DNA from: Cryptomeria japonica
Lineage: Eukaryota > Streptophyta > Pinopsida > Cupressales > Cupressaceae
Length of the DNA: 44,500 nt
Reading direction: 5' to 3'
Assembly: GCF_030272615.1 (NCBI RefSeq)
Contig: NC_081412.1
Location: 101,931,796 to 101,976,295 of the forward strand
This document shows positions 21,200-32,665 of this stretch, one piece after another. The position numbers and the translations under genes were made by a program. The notes under the pieces are model-generated. The model was not told the origin of the DNA. It saw only the letters and a list, made by a program, of their open reading frames with translations, and searched no databases. Every line of letters begins with the position of its first letter. Positions within the stretch are counted from its first letter, which is position 1.

Positions 21200-22178
21200 A
21201 GGAGAATCATAGGCAGGGTAATGTAACTCTTCCACCAGGAATTCAAAGCAAAAATTAGACTCTTGTAACTCTGGTATGGATACCAAGGTGGCCATAGCAT
21301 CTGCTGCTCTGTTTGCGGATTTGGGAATCTACTGAAATGATACAAAAGTAAAATATTTCTTGAGATCATCCACCATTCTCTTATAAGGCATCAGTTTCTC
21401 ATCTCAAGTCTGATATATATCATTGATTTGATTGATGATTAGATGAGAATCTCCATAGATGTGTAATTTAACAACCTTTCATTCAATAGCCAGCTTGATC
21501 CCGTTTACCAAAGCTTCATACTCTACAATGTTGTTTGTACAAGGGAAAAGAATCTTGTAAGACTTCGGGATTGAATACTTTTGAGGAGTAATAAAAAGTA
21601 TTCCAGCACCGGAACCATTTTGAGTGAAAGACCCATCAAAGAACATCTTCCATGATTATTGAGTAAGGTGTATTATTGACTCATCTAGGAATTCTATATG
21701 AAGCGTTTGAGTGTCTTCAAGTGGAGCATCAGCAAGTTGATCTACAATCACCTATCCTTTGATGGCTTTGTGGTCTACATATTCAATATCAAACTCTATA
21801 CGAACCATGACCCATTTAGCCAATCTTCCTGTAAGTGTTGCTTTGTTGAGAAGATATTTGAGCGGGTCAATCTTAGCTACTAGCTTGATGGAATGTACTA
21901 ACATGTAGTGTCTCAATTTTTCTGATGCAAAGACCAATGCGAAGCATGTTTTTTCTATTATAGTGTAGTTCATTTTATAAGACACCAATGTTCTACTGAT
22001 GTAATATATAGCTCTCTCTTTTTTTATTTTTGTCCTATTGTGCTAAAAGTGCCCCCAATGATGAATCAGTAGCCAATACGTATAAGATCAATGGCTTACC
22101 CTAAATTGGTGGCATCAATATTGGTGGATTGGACATGTATTCTTTGATTTGTTAAAGGTGTTGTTCACATTCCTAATC
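21200..22178 (-). pseudogene. RNase H and second RNase H of element G0, truncated
   Basis: The piece at 21752-21988 carries NYTIIEKTCFALVFA and ATLTGRLAKWVMVRIEFDIEY, the end of the Ty3-type RNase H region. Further along the minus strand (about 21640-21200) comes a second RNase H with FFDGSFTQNGSGAGI, EYEALVNGIKLAIE, IYGDSHLIINQIND and ADAMATL. Here the Asp, Glu and Asp catalytic positions all look intact, unlike G1, but TGA stops interrupt the frame. The domain breaks off at 21200 where copia begins. Confidence 0.8.
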
Positions 22179-23860
22179 CTAGTTGTATATTACTCCTTTC
22201 CTCAATACTTTTGTGAAAGGTTGAGCTTTGTCTACTAGCTGAGAGATAAAGCATCTGATTGATTGGAGATGTCCCTGTAAACTTCTTATTTGATTGATGT
22301 TCTTTGGAGGCAGCATTATAGCTTGTACCTTCTCAGGATCAACCTTGATTCCCTTCTTTGAAATGATGTAGCCAAGTAGTTTAGTAGATGTCACTCCAAA
22401 TGCACTTTTTTGGATTTAGCCGGAGTTTGAATTTTTCCATTCTATCTAGTATAGGGCCTAGCTCTTGAATATGCGTGGATCTCTTCATAGTCTTTAATAA
22501 AGTATCATCAACATAATCTTCCATATTCTTATGCATCATATCATGAAAGATAGTAGTTACCACTCTTTCGCAAGTTGCTCCTGCATTCTTTAGCCCAAAT
22601 GGCATGACATTCTAGTAGAACGTTCAAAAATGCACAGGTGAAAGTTGTCTTTTCTTGATCCCCAAGAGCTATTTTGATCTGATTATAGCCGAAGAATCTA
22701 TCCATTAGTGAGTACATCTCATACCCAGCAGTCATATCAACTATCATATCAATGTTTGGCAATAGAAAGTCATCCTTCGGATAAGATTTGTTGAGATCTC
22801 TGAAGTCTGTGCAAACCCTAATAGATTTGTCTACCTTTGACATAGGTACTATGTTTGAAATCCATTCCGCATAGTCTATAGCTGTGATAAATCCAGCTTT
22901 TAGTAGTTTTTCTAGCTCAGCCTTAACTAGCAGTGCCACGTGAGGGTGCATCTTATGGAGTTTTTGCTTGATTGGTTTAACTCCTGGTGTGATAGAAAGA
23001 TGGTGCATGATAAGATCAGGATCCAAGCCTGGCATATCAAAGTACGTCCATGCAAAATTGATCTTCTTTTCTGATAAGAGATGAGTGAAATCTTTCAATT
23101 CTTCTATTGATAATGATTGAGCTATAGGAATGATGTGTGGTGTCTCTCAACTCCCAATGTTCATTGGATGAGTTGTCTCAATCAATATAGAAGACCTTTC
23201 CTAAAAATGACTTGGCAGTATATCAAGTATCTCACCTTTAGGTGCCTCAGAGAGGTTTTCACCCTTAGGTACATCCTTTATTTTCTCTTTTTTAGATTTT
23301 GACACCGCCACAATGTGGTTTTCGCCATCAAATCTTTTTTTTTTTTTTTTGTGACTAAGATACTTGGTATTTGTTTCAGTCATGTTCTCATTCTATTCGC
23401 CGGTGGAAGAGTACATGGGTTCAACTGCGTTGAGGTAATAGGCTAGCGTGTAGTCATTGGCAAAAGTAGGTACATTCATGGGTTGGTCTTGTAGACTACA
23501 GTCAATTAATTCAGGATGTACCAAGGATAGAGTGTGGATAGGTTCGAGGGAGTTCATGGTATTGTCATCACAACAGTGAATCAAAAAGTCAAGTTCTAGA
23601 AGACTACCTTGCGTAAATGTCTCGAGACCAAGACGAGTCAAAAAATGATTATTAAAGTGCGCGTTAATATTTAGTTGACCTAATCCAATACACCTACTTG
23701 TAGCATCATTCTCTACGCCAGACTAGACTTCATATCATGGCTTGACAGTAACAAGATCAGTAGATAGATTCTCATCATTTACATTAGATGATTAAGAGTT
23801 TGATGTTGAGTAGATATTGTCATAAATAGGACTGTTGTCAGAGTCATTAGAGTCATTGAA
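22179..23860 (-). pseudogene. Pre-RT linker and RT of element G0
   Basis: Open pieces are 23393-23641 and 23201-23383 (linker, with KGENLSEAPKGEILDI as in G1), 22541-23098, 22381-22605 and 22179-22394. The lead-in LPSITPGVKP-like region and KQKLHKMHPHVALLVKAELEKLL are followed by DFRDLNKSYPKDDF and SLMDRFFGYNQI, where the usual Gly after Asp is Arg. Then come MPFGLKNAGAT and YVDD (22504-22515 in plus coordinates). A frame change lies near 22610. A run of T (about 23333-23350) reads as poly-Lys on the minus strand. Function is lost. Confidence 0.85.
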
Positions 23861-24572
23861 TGAAGTTTTTGAGTCTTCTTCAAGTGATTGAGTGAATGTA
23901 TGTATGGTATCTGTAGACACCTAAAAGTAATTATTTTTAATTACTTTTAATTCCTCACATAATTAATTAATTAATTATTTTAATTCAAATTCTCCTCAAT
24001 ATTAATTAAATATAATTAATATTGTCACTATAGTATGTGACTGATTTATTTAATAAATCAATCCCTTTCTTTATTCTTCTAAAAGATTAAATCCTCACAA
24101 ATCTTCCTCTTGGCTAATTAATTTCAATTAATTAGTTAACCTACATGATTCCTACAAGTCATCTTCTTAATTCATCATTAACCTAATAAAGTATTCTAGA
24201 AATTCCTTAAACTCATTTAACCTTATTCTTCTAATTTTTTCTTCCCTCCACTCATTCTCTCTCCTAGTCAAATCCGCCATCAAATCCTATCCCACCTAAT
24301 TCTTCCTCTAATCCCCTCCTAATGAGTTGCTAGTGGCTAATCATCATGATTAGCCACAAAGTCAACCCCTTGTCCCTTCCATCCAACCACCATCTTTTAA
24401 TTCTCTTTTCCTAGGTGAATGTGAGATTTTCAAAATCTCACAATCCTCTAGGCATCTCCTCTCCCAAGGAATTTTTAATTCCTTCTTATTCCTCTAATCC
24501 CCATGATCATCCCTTTTTGGAAAATTTTTAATTCCTCTCCATTCTTCAAGGAATGTCACATCCCTTGGTCCT

Positions 24573-24656
24573 CTCAAGGCACATTGGGATGTCTTCCCAA
24601 TGCACCTTGCTCTTCTCAAGGTACCTTGGGAACTCTTCCCAATGCACCTTGAGACA
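24573..24656 (+). repeat. 42-bp tandem repeat in the G2 LTR
   Basis: Two copies start at 24573 and 24615 with ctcaagg, and both contain ttcccaatgcaccttg. Each copy has attggg/cttggg facing cccaatg, so it is weakly self-complementary. Confidence 0.7.
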
Positions 24657-24781
24657 AGAAATGCCTTTAAGACATATCTCTTGGTCTCCACACCATCTCT
24701 TGGACCTTGTGTGAGCTCACAAGCAATCCTAGCCCTTCATCTTGGATCCATCCCAAACAACCATTCTTCCTCTCTTCTTCC

Positions 24782-24788
24782 TATAAAT
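24782..24788 (+). promoter_or_regulatory. Probable TATA box of the G2 LTR
   Basis: TATAAAT in ctataaattg, the same ten-base context as the G1 LTRs. A related downstream word, agtaAtCTTATGtTg, corresponds to agtaacCTTATGcTa in G1, so the promoter and start of R look conserved. Confidence 0.6.
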
Positions 24789-25194
24789 TGAGGACTCCAT
24801 CCCTTCATTGATCATCTCCAAATTCAGTAATCTTATGTTGCCCGTTTGAGCCTAGGAAATCATCTTAGCAACCTTATCATGTCCAAATCATATCTCATCC
24901 ACACTTAACCATTTTATTCATATCATCCTCCTAAAATCCATTTCACATTGTGCACAACATTGGAGAGCCATCCACATCAAGCAAGCAAGAGGAGCATATC
25001 AAGTGGAGCATCATCTAAGGGCACCTTCACTTCATCAAGCTCCATCCGAAGGAGAAGATATTGGTTGTGAGGTATATACAGTTCATTCTTGTTTTGAGCA
25101 TTTCAAATTATGTCTTTGGATTTCATATGATTATATGTTTGATTTGCATATTTGCTATCTAATCTGCCTCACTAGTCCTTTATCCTCTTCATTT

Positions 25195-25212
25195 TGGCAT
25201 GCCCAGTGGGAC
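25195..25212 (+). other. Probable primer-binding site of element G2
   Basis: TGGCATGCCCAGTGGGAC follows the LTR end by four bases. The priming tRNA is not identified. It differs from the G1 site after the first bases, so the two elements probably use different tRNAs. Confidence 0.6.
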
Positions 25213-25460
25213 CCATGTCCCTAAGAACTAATGTTTTTTTTTGAGTTTTTGTGAGTTGTGAGATGCAGGTTCCGAAATAGCGTGACCATAGGAAAAAAAT
25301 TCAGCACGAGTGCCTCGGCTTCAGCATAACCGCTCTATGCATTCTCCCATCTCCTCCTCATTTTTCTTCTTCTATCTATCTTTTGTTTCTTTTATGTTTT
25401 AGTTTCAGCATGACAGCTTTGCGATTAGCACAAGCGTTTTTGTGAAAATTTGAATTCCTG

Positions 25461-25610
25461 TTATCTGCTCTGTTTAATTTTAATAATCTATCTGTTTAGC
25501 GTGACTATCTGCAAATCTTCTCTATTATCTGCTCTGTTCAATTTTAATAATCTATCTGTTTAGAGTGACTATCTACAAATCTATTCTGTTATCTACTCTA
25601 TTTAATTTAG
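25461..25610 (+). repeat. 64-bp tandem repeat in the G2 leader
   Basis: Units start at 25461, 25525 and 25589 with ttatctgctctgtt (the third is changed to ttatctactctatt and is partial). The word aattttaataatctatctgt is in the first two. Confidence 0.8.
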
Positions 25611-26339
25611 GAATTAAAAAAAATAAAAAATAAAAAATAAATAAATTTATTCTATTTTTTCACCATATCTGCTTTATCTTCACTCCATTTTCCTCCAAAC
25701 TTCACTAGATCCCTCGCGTTGCCATTTTGCACATTTCCTTCCAAGGGGACCTTATCCCAAAATCCACTTTTTGAAGCCCAAAATCCCACATTCCTCTATT
25801 TTTAGGGTTTTCCATGACTCCTTCCACTTTTACCCAATCACCTCCAAATTTTCACACATTGTCTATCTCCAACTTTTTCTTCTTTGTCCCTCTTGGACAA
25901 ATTTTTCCATTCCTTCACCTCTCCTCCAAAATCCCCATTTTATGTTTGCCTATCCCTTGGAAAGTGGCAAAAACCTAGTCAAACCCCATTTACCCCTCAA
26001 AGCTTCCTCCAAATCCACATTTGTCATTAGTAAAAAAGTTTTTATTCATGTTTTTCTACTTATTCCCAAAAATTCAAAAAAAATTAATTTTGTCATTTTG
26101 TTGTCTTTTGCAAGATGCTTGTTGAAGACTCTATTTTTCAAACTACTAATCAAGTTGTTTTGCAGGTTGCCTAGCTGATTCAACCAAATATTATGCATTT
26201 ATTTAAATTAGGCACCTATATATTAATTAAAATGGAATGAACCATTGTCTTATGTGTCATTAAGAAAATCATAAAGGTAGGAGAGTATGCTCTCATCTTA
26301 CTAGACAATCAGAAATCTAGACCCTCCAACCTTTTCTTG

Positions 26340-26930
26340 TTTGATTGCGTGTTTACCTCTAGCGGGCCTGCCCTCCCAACTCACTCTTTGAGAAGGTTAG
26401 AGGGGAACAACCCAAGTGAGTACACTTGGACCTGGGGTTCCCAACTCATTATAATAAATAGGCCATTGACTACAAAAGGGTCAATGGTTGGGGCTATATG
26501 AGAGTTCACTCTCACATTGGGTGCTTAGTAGGATCCTAGAGATCTCAATCATGCTTGCATGACTACTAAGTTATTAGTTCTTCTTTGGGCTATAGGCCTC
26601 AATTGCGCGTGTGCAACTTCAAAGGGTAGCTCCTAATGGGAAGACTTGCTAAACACCTTGTTCATAGTGGCCAAAAACCTTCTAGTCATTGGTGCAGGAG
26701 GTTGGACCTCCGAAGCCGCCCATATTTTTATGGCCCTTATTAGAGACACAAAGTTCTCCATGAGGAGTTTTCATGGGAATTGATGTTTGGCTGCCCCGAG
26801 AAGTGAGTGCCATGGAGGGGAGCGAATGGGGTCAAGTATCTAAGTGTCTACTCTGGGTAAGCATAGCTAGGAAATCGATTGGGATCCAATGACTATTGTC
26901 CTTGCCAGCCTTAAGAATGTTGTATATGAG
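26340..26930 (+). other. Leader block conserved between G2 and G1
   Basis: Partner of 2890-3380. GGGCCTGCC at 26364, gaggggaacaaccca, agagacacaaagttct, CCCGAGAAGTGAGTGC at 26795-26810 and ATTGTCCTTGCCAGCC at 26895-26910 keep order. The last two are about 100 bases apart in both elements. The middle is longer here and includes complementary words such as cattgac/gtcaatg near 26464-26487. Confidence 0.75.
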
Positions 26931-27883
26931 CATGAGTGTCTTTGAGATAATATGCATTTGATCATTTTGTTTGCTTTGTTTGATACATACTGGCCAAGAG
27001 AAGACTAAAAGCATGTCATTATCCTCAAACACTTTGCAAAACACTTGTCGAGACACAAACAATTGTCCAGATCATTACCCACACAAAGTCCAAAATTGTG
27101 TCAAAGCTCCATCCATCCCATATTTCATAAGCCTAAGAGAGAATCTAAGAGTCCATCCTCTCCATCAACATTCAAGCTTGCCCACTAAAACACCAACTAT
27201 CGTCCAAATCAGGATGGTCATGTCCCTTCATATAACTTGCCATTCGAATCATTCCTCCATTGAGTCATGTTCATGCCAAGAACAACCTAGTCATCAAGTT
27301 TCTTCTAAGCCATCACTATCATACCTCCTCCATCAATCATCCTCAAATTTCCTAAGGACTTAGCACATCAAAACAATCTCCCACTGTTATCAAATCAATT
27401 ATCAAAATCCAAATCCAATCATCCTCTAATCCAATTTAACCTCACGTTAAGGTTACATGCCTTGTGAAGTCTCATTTAGACCTCATCATTAATCAATTGG
27501 CTCTCATGCTTGAAGAAAAATCCTCTCCAAGTACCTTTTGCCTAATCCTTTTTTAGTTGATCAAGACTCTTAACTCAGATCTTTACTTTGCTTAGGGTCA
27601 TTAGTCAACCCTTGGTGTAAGAGAGGCTTTTTAATCATCATTCCTAGGTCTAAATTCTACCTAACTTGGTCATTACCTTGCTTGTGGTTTCATCCACCAC
27701 CTAAAATCCTCATCCAAGGACTAAGGTGTCAAATCCTAATCAAATCCGGGCTTTAATCCAAGAACCCCACCAATCAACAAAATCCCTTGTCATTAAAGAC
27801 AAAATCCAAAATTCCACAAACATCTTGTTAAGTCCTTTCATCATAAATTTCCTCCTCCAAGCTTTTTCTAACTCTCATCATGC

Positions 27884-30379
27884 ATGGTCACTACTCGTTC
27901 CCAAAAGAAAAAGATGGTTGAACAACAATATGGCATGCCGGACATTAGTGTCCTATATGAAGATCCCACGCAAGATCCAACACAAGGTGGGCAACCTAGC
28001 AATCTAGATCAAAGCCAAAATCCTAACATGGTTAGACAAGATGAGCTCTCCCCAGAAGTGCAAACCTTTCTAGAAAACTCTTATAACCAAGAGATGATTG
28101 AAAAGTTCCTCCAACACAATCCTACTACACTTCTAAAGACCCTCCTTGAAAATGGAGCTCAACTTCTACTTAAATTGGATAAATCCACCATCGGTCAACA
28201 ACCACAAGGAGACCTTGCTCCCTTACAAAGTGTTGCACCTATTATCCAAACTCAACCAGTTGCAACCCCACAAATCATCCAAGCTCAATCAATGCCACCC
28301 GCAAGGCCTCCCACAATGGTCTCCATTCCACCTCCTTCCTCTTTACCATCTATACCATTATCAAATCTGATCTCATCTATTCTCCAACATGCTTTTTTGC
28401 CACCTCCTTCCATTCAACCGCATATTTCTATTCCACAAACTTCCATTCCTACCAACAATGTCACAAATTTTATCCAGGCCATGCTCAATCCCATCACAAC
28501 AGTTTGCGAACTGCAACCAACTATCACACGAATCCCTGCGACCTCGGTCCTCACATCCCAAGTTCCCGCCTCTTCATCATATCAATATATTGGTGGTGGT
28601 GCACCTTCTTTGGCTCATCTAATTCTTGGGGCAAATATGATTCATCATTATCAAAGTCCGCAACAAGACCTCATCAAGGAAATCCAAGACATGAAAAATA
28701 TCATCAAGGACATGAAAGGAAGGACTAAAAAAAGGAAAACTTACTCATTCGAGGAGTTTTTCCCTTGTCCTTATGACCCATCTATATCAATATCACCCTA
28801 CCCCCCGGGATTTGAGATCCCCAAATTCACCAAGTGTTAAGGCAAAGGAGGCCCCCATGACCATGTCTGAGAATTCCACATCTTATGCCAAGAAGTCTCC
28901 TATAATGACCTTTATCTTCGTAAACTCTTTCCCAAGAGTCTCATGGGAGACGCCCTAGCATGGTTCTCATCTCTACCACAAGGTTCCATTGTCTCCTTTC
29001 CAGACTTGGCAGAAAAATTTGTGGCCCACTATGCTTACAACATGGTTAATGATGTTTATATGATAGACCTATGCAATACAAAACAAAGGCCCGAAGAAAC
29101 CTTCACCAATTTCCTACAAAGACGGCGACATCTTATCAAGAAATTCCAGCGGGACATGCCAAAACAACATCAAATTGAACTATTTCAAAAGAACTTGGTA
29201 CATGAACTTTCGAGACCCTTAATATCCCAATGTATCAAATCCTTCCAAAAATGGATTGATGAGGGCCTCACCCTCAAACATGTCTTATTGGAGGAAGGAA
29301 CCTTGAAACATTACCAGAAGTCGACACAAAGTTCTCCCTCTTATCATAACGACAAGCCAAAATTCTAGTCTAAAAACAAAAACGTGATCAATGATGGTGT
29401 AACTGATGCAAAGTGGGTCCAAACCATGGTTGTTCCCCCAAAATCCACCACCAATAATCATCAATTTAATAATCAAAACAATCAAAATCAATCCCAAAAA
29501 CCTCACAACAATGTCTCAATCCAGGGACGACCACCCCGATCGAATAACCGAACTCCAAGAGACTTCACTCCTCTGGCTGAGACTATTGAAATGGTGTTTC
29601 AAAAACTTGTCCAAGCAAGTGTAGTGGTTTTTCCAGTCACTCGCCCATTTGACCCCAATCAACCTAAACCAAGATGGTATAATAAAAATGAGTATTGTGA
29701 ATACCATCGTATCAAGGGACATGATACACGAAAGTGTATGAAACTAAAGATCTACATACAAGATCTCGTTGATAGAGGTGAGATTGAAGTAGCAAATGCA
29801 AAACCTAGTAATAACAATGACAAACTCAAAATGTACCAAGAACCCTTCCCGAAGTATGATAAAGGAAAAGGCTAATCATCTAATGCAATGGGTTATGACT
29901 ATGCTAATCACATAAATAGCTTTGATTTTTTAGTAGGTCGCATTGAACCTGCAGACACTCATGTCAATGTCATAACCATCTAAGGAGTTAATCCTCCTTC
30001 TTCCCAAAGTAGACCAAATCCTGCTAGGATAGTCATTCGAGGCACCACGCCTTCCACCTCCCATTTCCAGAATGACTACAATGTAACTAAATGTCGAGGT
30101 AAGGTCACCATCCAAGGAGTCCCTCCCCCACCAAACCCCCCACCCATGTCTTCCACCCACCGATATGACCTCCTTGACCAACTTGGGAAGACCCCTGCAC
30201 AAATCTCCATTTTAGAACTTCTCAAGACTTCCCCGGTCCATAAAGAAATTTTGGAACAAGCCCTTTTTGAATCATGCGTTCCTGATAACATCAATGCCAC
30301 CCAATTCCAATCCCTCATTGGAAACCTTGCTTCCCAGCAGCACCTTGTATTTACCTCCAAAGATGCTCCCACAGATTAA
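27884..30379 (+). pseudogene. Gag of element G2, with in-frame stops
   Basis: The ATG at 27884 opens MVTTRSQKKKMVEQQYG. The N-terminal 300 residues are rich in Pro, Gln, Ser and Thr and look disordered. The Retrotrans_gag domain lies at about 28800-29250 (LMGDALAWFSSLPQG, DLAEKFVAHYAYN, DLCNTKQRPEETFTNFLQR). A CEYHRIKGHDTRKC zinc-knuckle variant is at 29696-29737. In-frame stops are at 28838, 28868, 29366, 29873, 29981 and 30377, and the frame is otherwise continuous. A YDLLDQLGKTPAQISILELL segment (30167 on), also present in G1, follows near the Gag-protease border. The frame then enters protease without a shift. Confidence 0.87.
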
Positions 30380-31693
30380 GATCATAACAAACTTTGGCAC
30401 ATTGAAGCTCTTATCCACAAGCATAAGGTCAAACGTATCCTGATAGACAGTGGATCTAGGCTTAATCTATGTACATACAAATTAATAAAACAATTGATAT
30501 TTTCTAAGGATCTGGTAGACACATCAAGAAGGATCACAATAAAGACATATGATGATGCGGAAAGAATTTCAAAGGGCATGATCACCTTACCTCTTCAAGT
30601 GGGCCCCATTACAATTGAAACCCCTTGCCAAGTACTAGATCTTGATCTCCCCTACAACATTCTCCTCGGGTGGCCATGGATTCATTCCTTGCAGGTCGTA
30701 CCCTCCACCTATCACCAATGCATCAAATTCCCCTGTAATGGAAGAGAGATCACTATCAAAGGTGATCCCCAACCTTTTCAATATTGCAAACTATTAGAGG
30801 GGAAGCATCTATATCATTGTCCACTAAATAGACCCTCACCAACGCCTCCATCTAACACATCAAATGTTGCCTCCACTTCATCCCAACCAGATAATCAAAT
30901 CAAGATCTTGGACAATGGCTCTAGAGAATACAAATTGTAGGACGTCTTATTAATAGGCAACCTCCCTCTCTCTCCTAAGACATTTGGCAAACCAAAAGAG
31001 CTCAAAAAGGACCCGAAACTAGTCATGCAATGCCAAAATACCACCTTCCAGCAATGGGGCACACTTAATGAGGAGAGCCTTGAAGCAGATGTCTCTTCCT
31101 GGTTGTACCGGGAAGAGGATGACAATCCAGCAAAGGTATCCAAAAAAATATACCCAAAAGCATCTGCCATAGTTGAAATGGGTTACAAAGGACACGGCCT
31201 AGGACGAGAGGAGAAAGGAAGAAAAGTTCCCATAAATCCTATCTCCTACAAATACAATAGAGGCTTAGGGTACACCCCGGTGCCTAAGATTACTATCATC
31301 GGTGCCCCTTCTAGTCCTTCTTTGGATATCAAAAGCATTGACGAAGAGGAATTCCATGAAATGCCTTATGAATACGAGAAAGATATCTTCTTTGGCACTT
31401 ATGTCAATACCATCACCCCCTTAACCCCTCCCACTTCACACGAGCTACATCTTGTCCATCCTAAAATCATTGACTGAGGCCAACGAGACAAACCCACTTT
31501 GGATATCTGTGCCGATGATAATGCTCTCATTGCTCTCCCGACGGTGCAAAATCTGGAAGATTGTAACAGAATCGAGGGTATTCAACTACACAAAAAGGGA
31601 TAATCCGATAATCAGGACAATGCCCTTAGCCACAAAAAAGATAATAAAAGGAAAAGACATGATTCCCTAGGTGAAAACCTCCCTGAGACACCT
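30380..31693 (+). pseudogene. Protease and G-patch-like segment of element G2
   Basis: The aspartic protease has the active site LIDSGSRLNLC (DSG at 30446-30454). Its C-terminal half, VLDLDLPYNILLGWPWIHSL, is in the open piece 30494-30940. Next comes a conserved segment (LLIGNLPLSPKTFG), then WGTLNEESLEADVSSWLY, and at about 31163-31236 the segment EMGYKGHGLGREEKGR, which fits the glycine pattern of a G-patch. An acidic linker follows. Stops are at 30938, 31475 and 31601. The protease would process the polyprotein. A G-patch would suggest nucleic-acid binding. Confidence 0.8.
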
Positions 31694-32665
31694 TTGGATG
31701 AACAAAAAATAAAAACAAAGAGCGTATCCGAAAGTGAAAACCTGGAAAAGGCACTTGACGATGAGGGATTTGACCTCCCTACCATTGGTTACCTTCCACA
31801 TGACAAATCAAATTTACTGATAGAAGAAACAGACAACATCAACATGGGCACCGAAGCCATCCCACAAAATATGCTCATTGCCAAGTCCCTCATAGAAAAA
31901 GAGAAACAAGATTTCATCAACTTCCTTACAAAGGTAAAAATTAATTTTGCATGGTCCTATGCCGATATGCCCGGGTTGGATCCTGCCTTGGTGGTTCACA
32001 ATCTTATTGTTCGCCCAGATGCAAAACCCTTAAAACAAAAACTATGCAAAATGCACCCGCATATTACTCTCCTCATCAAGGCGAAACTCCAAAAGATGTT
32101 AGATGCAGAATTCATCAAACCCATAGACTACCCTGAATGGGTCTCTAACATTGTACCTGTCAGCAAACCTGTCGGGGGCATCCGCATCTACATAGATTTC
32201 TAAGATCTAAATAAAGCTTGTCCTAAAGATGATTTCCCGCTCCCCAATATAGACATGATTGTGGACCTTACAGCAGGACATGAAATGCTATTGCTAATGG
32301 ATGGGTTTTCCAGATACAACCAAATCAGGATAGCAGACGAGGATCAACATAAAACCGCATTCACAACACCATGGGGTACTTTCTGTTACTGGGTCATGCC
32401 TTTTGGCCTTAAAAATGCTGTAGCTACATATCAACGTGCAATGACAACAATTTTTCATGACCTCTTGCACAAAATTATGGAGGACTACGTGGATGATCTG
32501 CTAGGCAAATCCAAGACAAGACAAGAGCACATCCCTATTCTAAAATAGATCTTTGAAAGATTGGAAAAATACAAGCTACACCTAAATCCCAAAAAGTGTG
32601 TGTTTGGCGTCACATCGGGAAAACTACTAGGATTCATTATTTCCCGTAGAGGCATCGAGGTTGAT
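31694..32665 (+). pseudogene. RT of element G2, truncated by G3
   Basis: The lead-in INFAWSYADMPGLDPALV and KQKLCKMHPHITLLIKAKL is followed by WVSNIVPVSKPVGGIRI, LNKACPKDDFPLPNIDMI, LLLMDGFSRYNQI, MPFGLKNAVATYQRAMTT and YVDD at 32486-32497. Stops are at 32201 and 32546. The frame ends with [12 protein letters not shown] at 32665, where the G3 LTR begins. The catalytic Asp residues are present. RNase H, the second RNase H and integrase are beyond the insertion, outside the window. Confidence 0.9.
32661..32665 (+). repeat. Candidate left target-site duplication of element G3
   Basis: ttgat directly precedes the G3 LTR (TGTGAG at 32666). The right copy would lie beyond the window. Confidence 0.5.

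Larger units (their letters stand above)
21200..23911 (-). mobile_element. Element G0: minus-strand Tat-like gypsy remnant
   Basis: Read on the minus strand from 23911 to 21200 this is the pre-RT linker, RT, RNase H and second RNase H of a Tat-like element similar to G1. Its downstream end (integrase and 3' LTR) is cut off by copia element C at 21199. Its upstream end (protease, Gag, 5' LTR) is cut off by G2 at 23912. The missing parts should lie outside this window on both sides. It is the oldest layer here. Confidence 0.88.
23912..25191 (+). repeat. 5' LTR of element G2
   Basis: Begins tgtagacacc. The end is set at the CA of cctcttca, four bases before the TGG of the primer site, as in G1. 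The length is about 1280 bp. It holds attaattaatta runs (near 23960), a 42-bp tandem repeat (24573) and a TATA box (24782). No second LTR is in the window, so the right end is an inference. Confidence 0.75.
25213..27883 (+). other. Long noncoding leader of element G2
   Basis: About 2.7 kb lie between primer site and gag ATG. In order: gcgtgac/agcatgac words, a 64-bp tandem repeat (25461), A-rich and C/T-rich sequence, the block shared with G1 (about 26340-26930), then C/A-rich sequence up to 27883. Open frames at 25771-26178, 26971-27363 and 27726-28007 show no known domain and are not matched in G1. Confidence 0.7.
23912..32665 (+). mobile_element. Element G2: Tat-like Ty3/gypsy, 3' part cut by G3
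   Basis: A 5' LTR (23912-25191), primer site, long leader and gag-pol frame end abruptly in the RT at 32665, where the G3 LTR starts. The rest of G2 should lie beyond the window. The LTR starts tgtagacacctaaaa, close to the G1 LTR start. The leader shares a block with G1. From the gag ATG at 27884 to 32665 the whole coding region stays in one frame with 11 nonsense codons and no frame change. Bases 23907-23911 (gtatc) are the candidate left target copy. Confidence 0.9.

Noticed and set aside
23912-25191. Solo LTR between G0 and the following sequence
   Set aside because: A primer-like site, a leader block shared with G1 and an in-frame gag-pol follow it, so it is the 5' LTR of G2.
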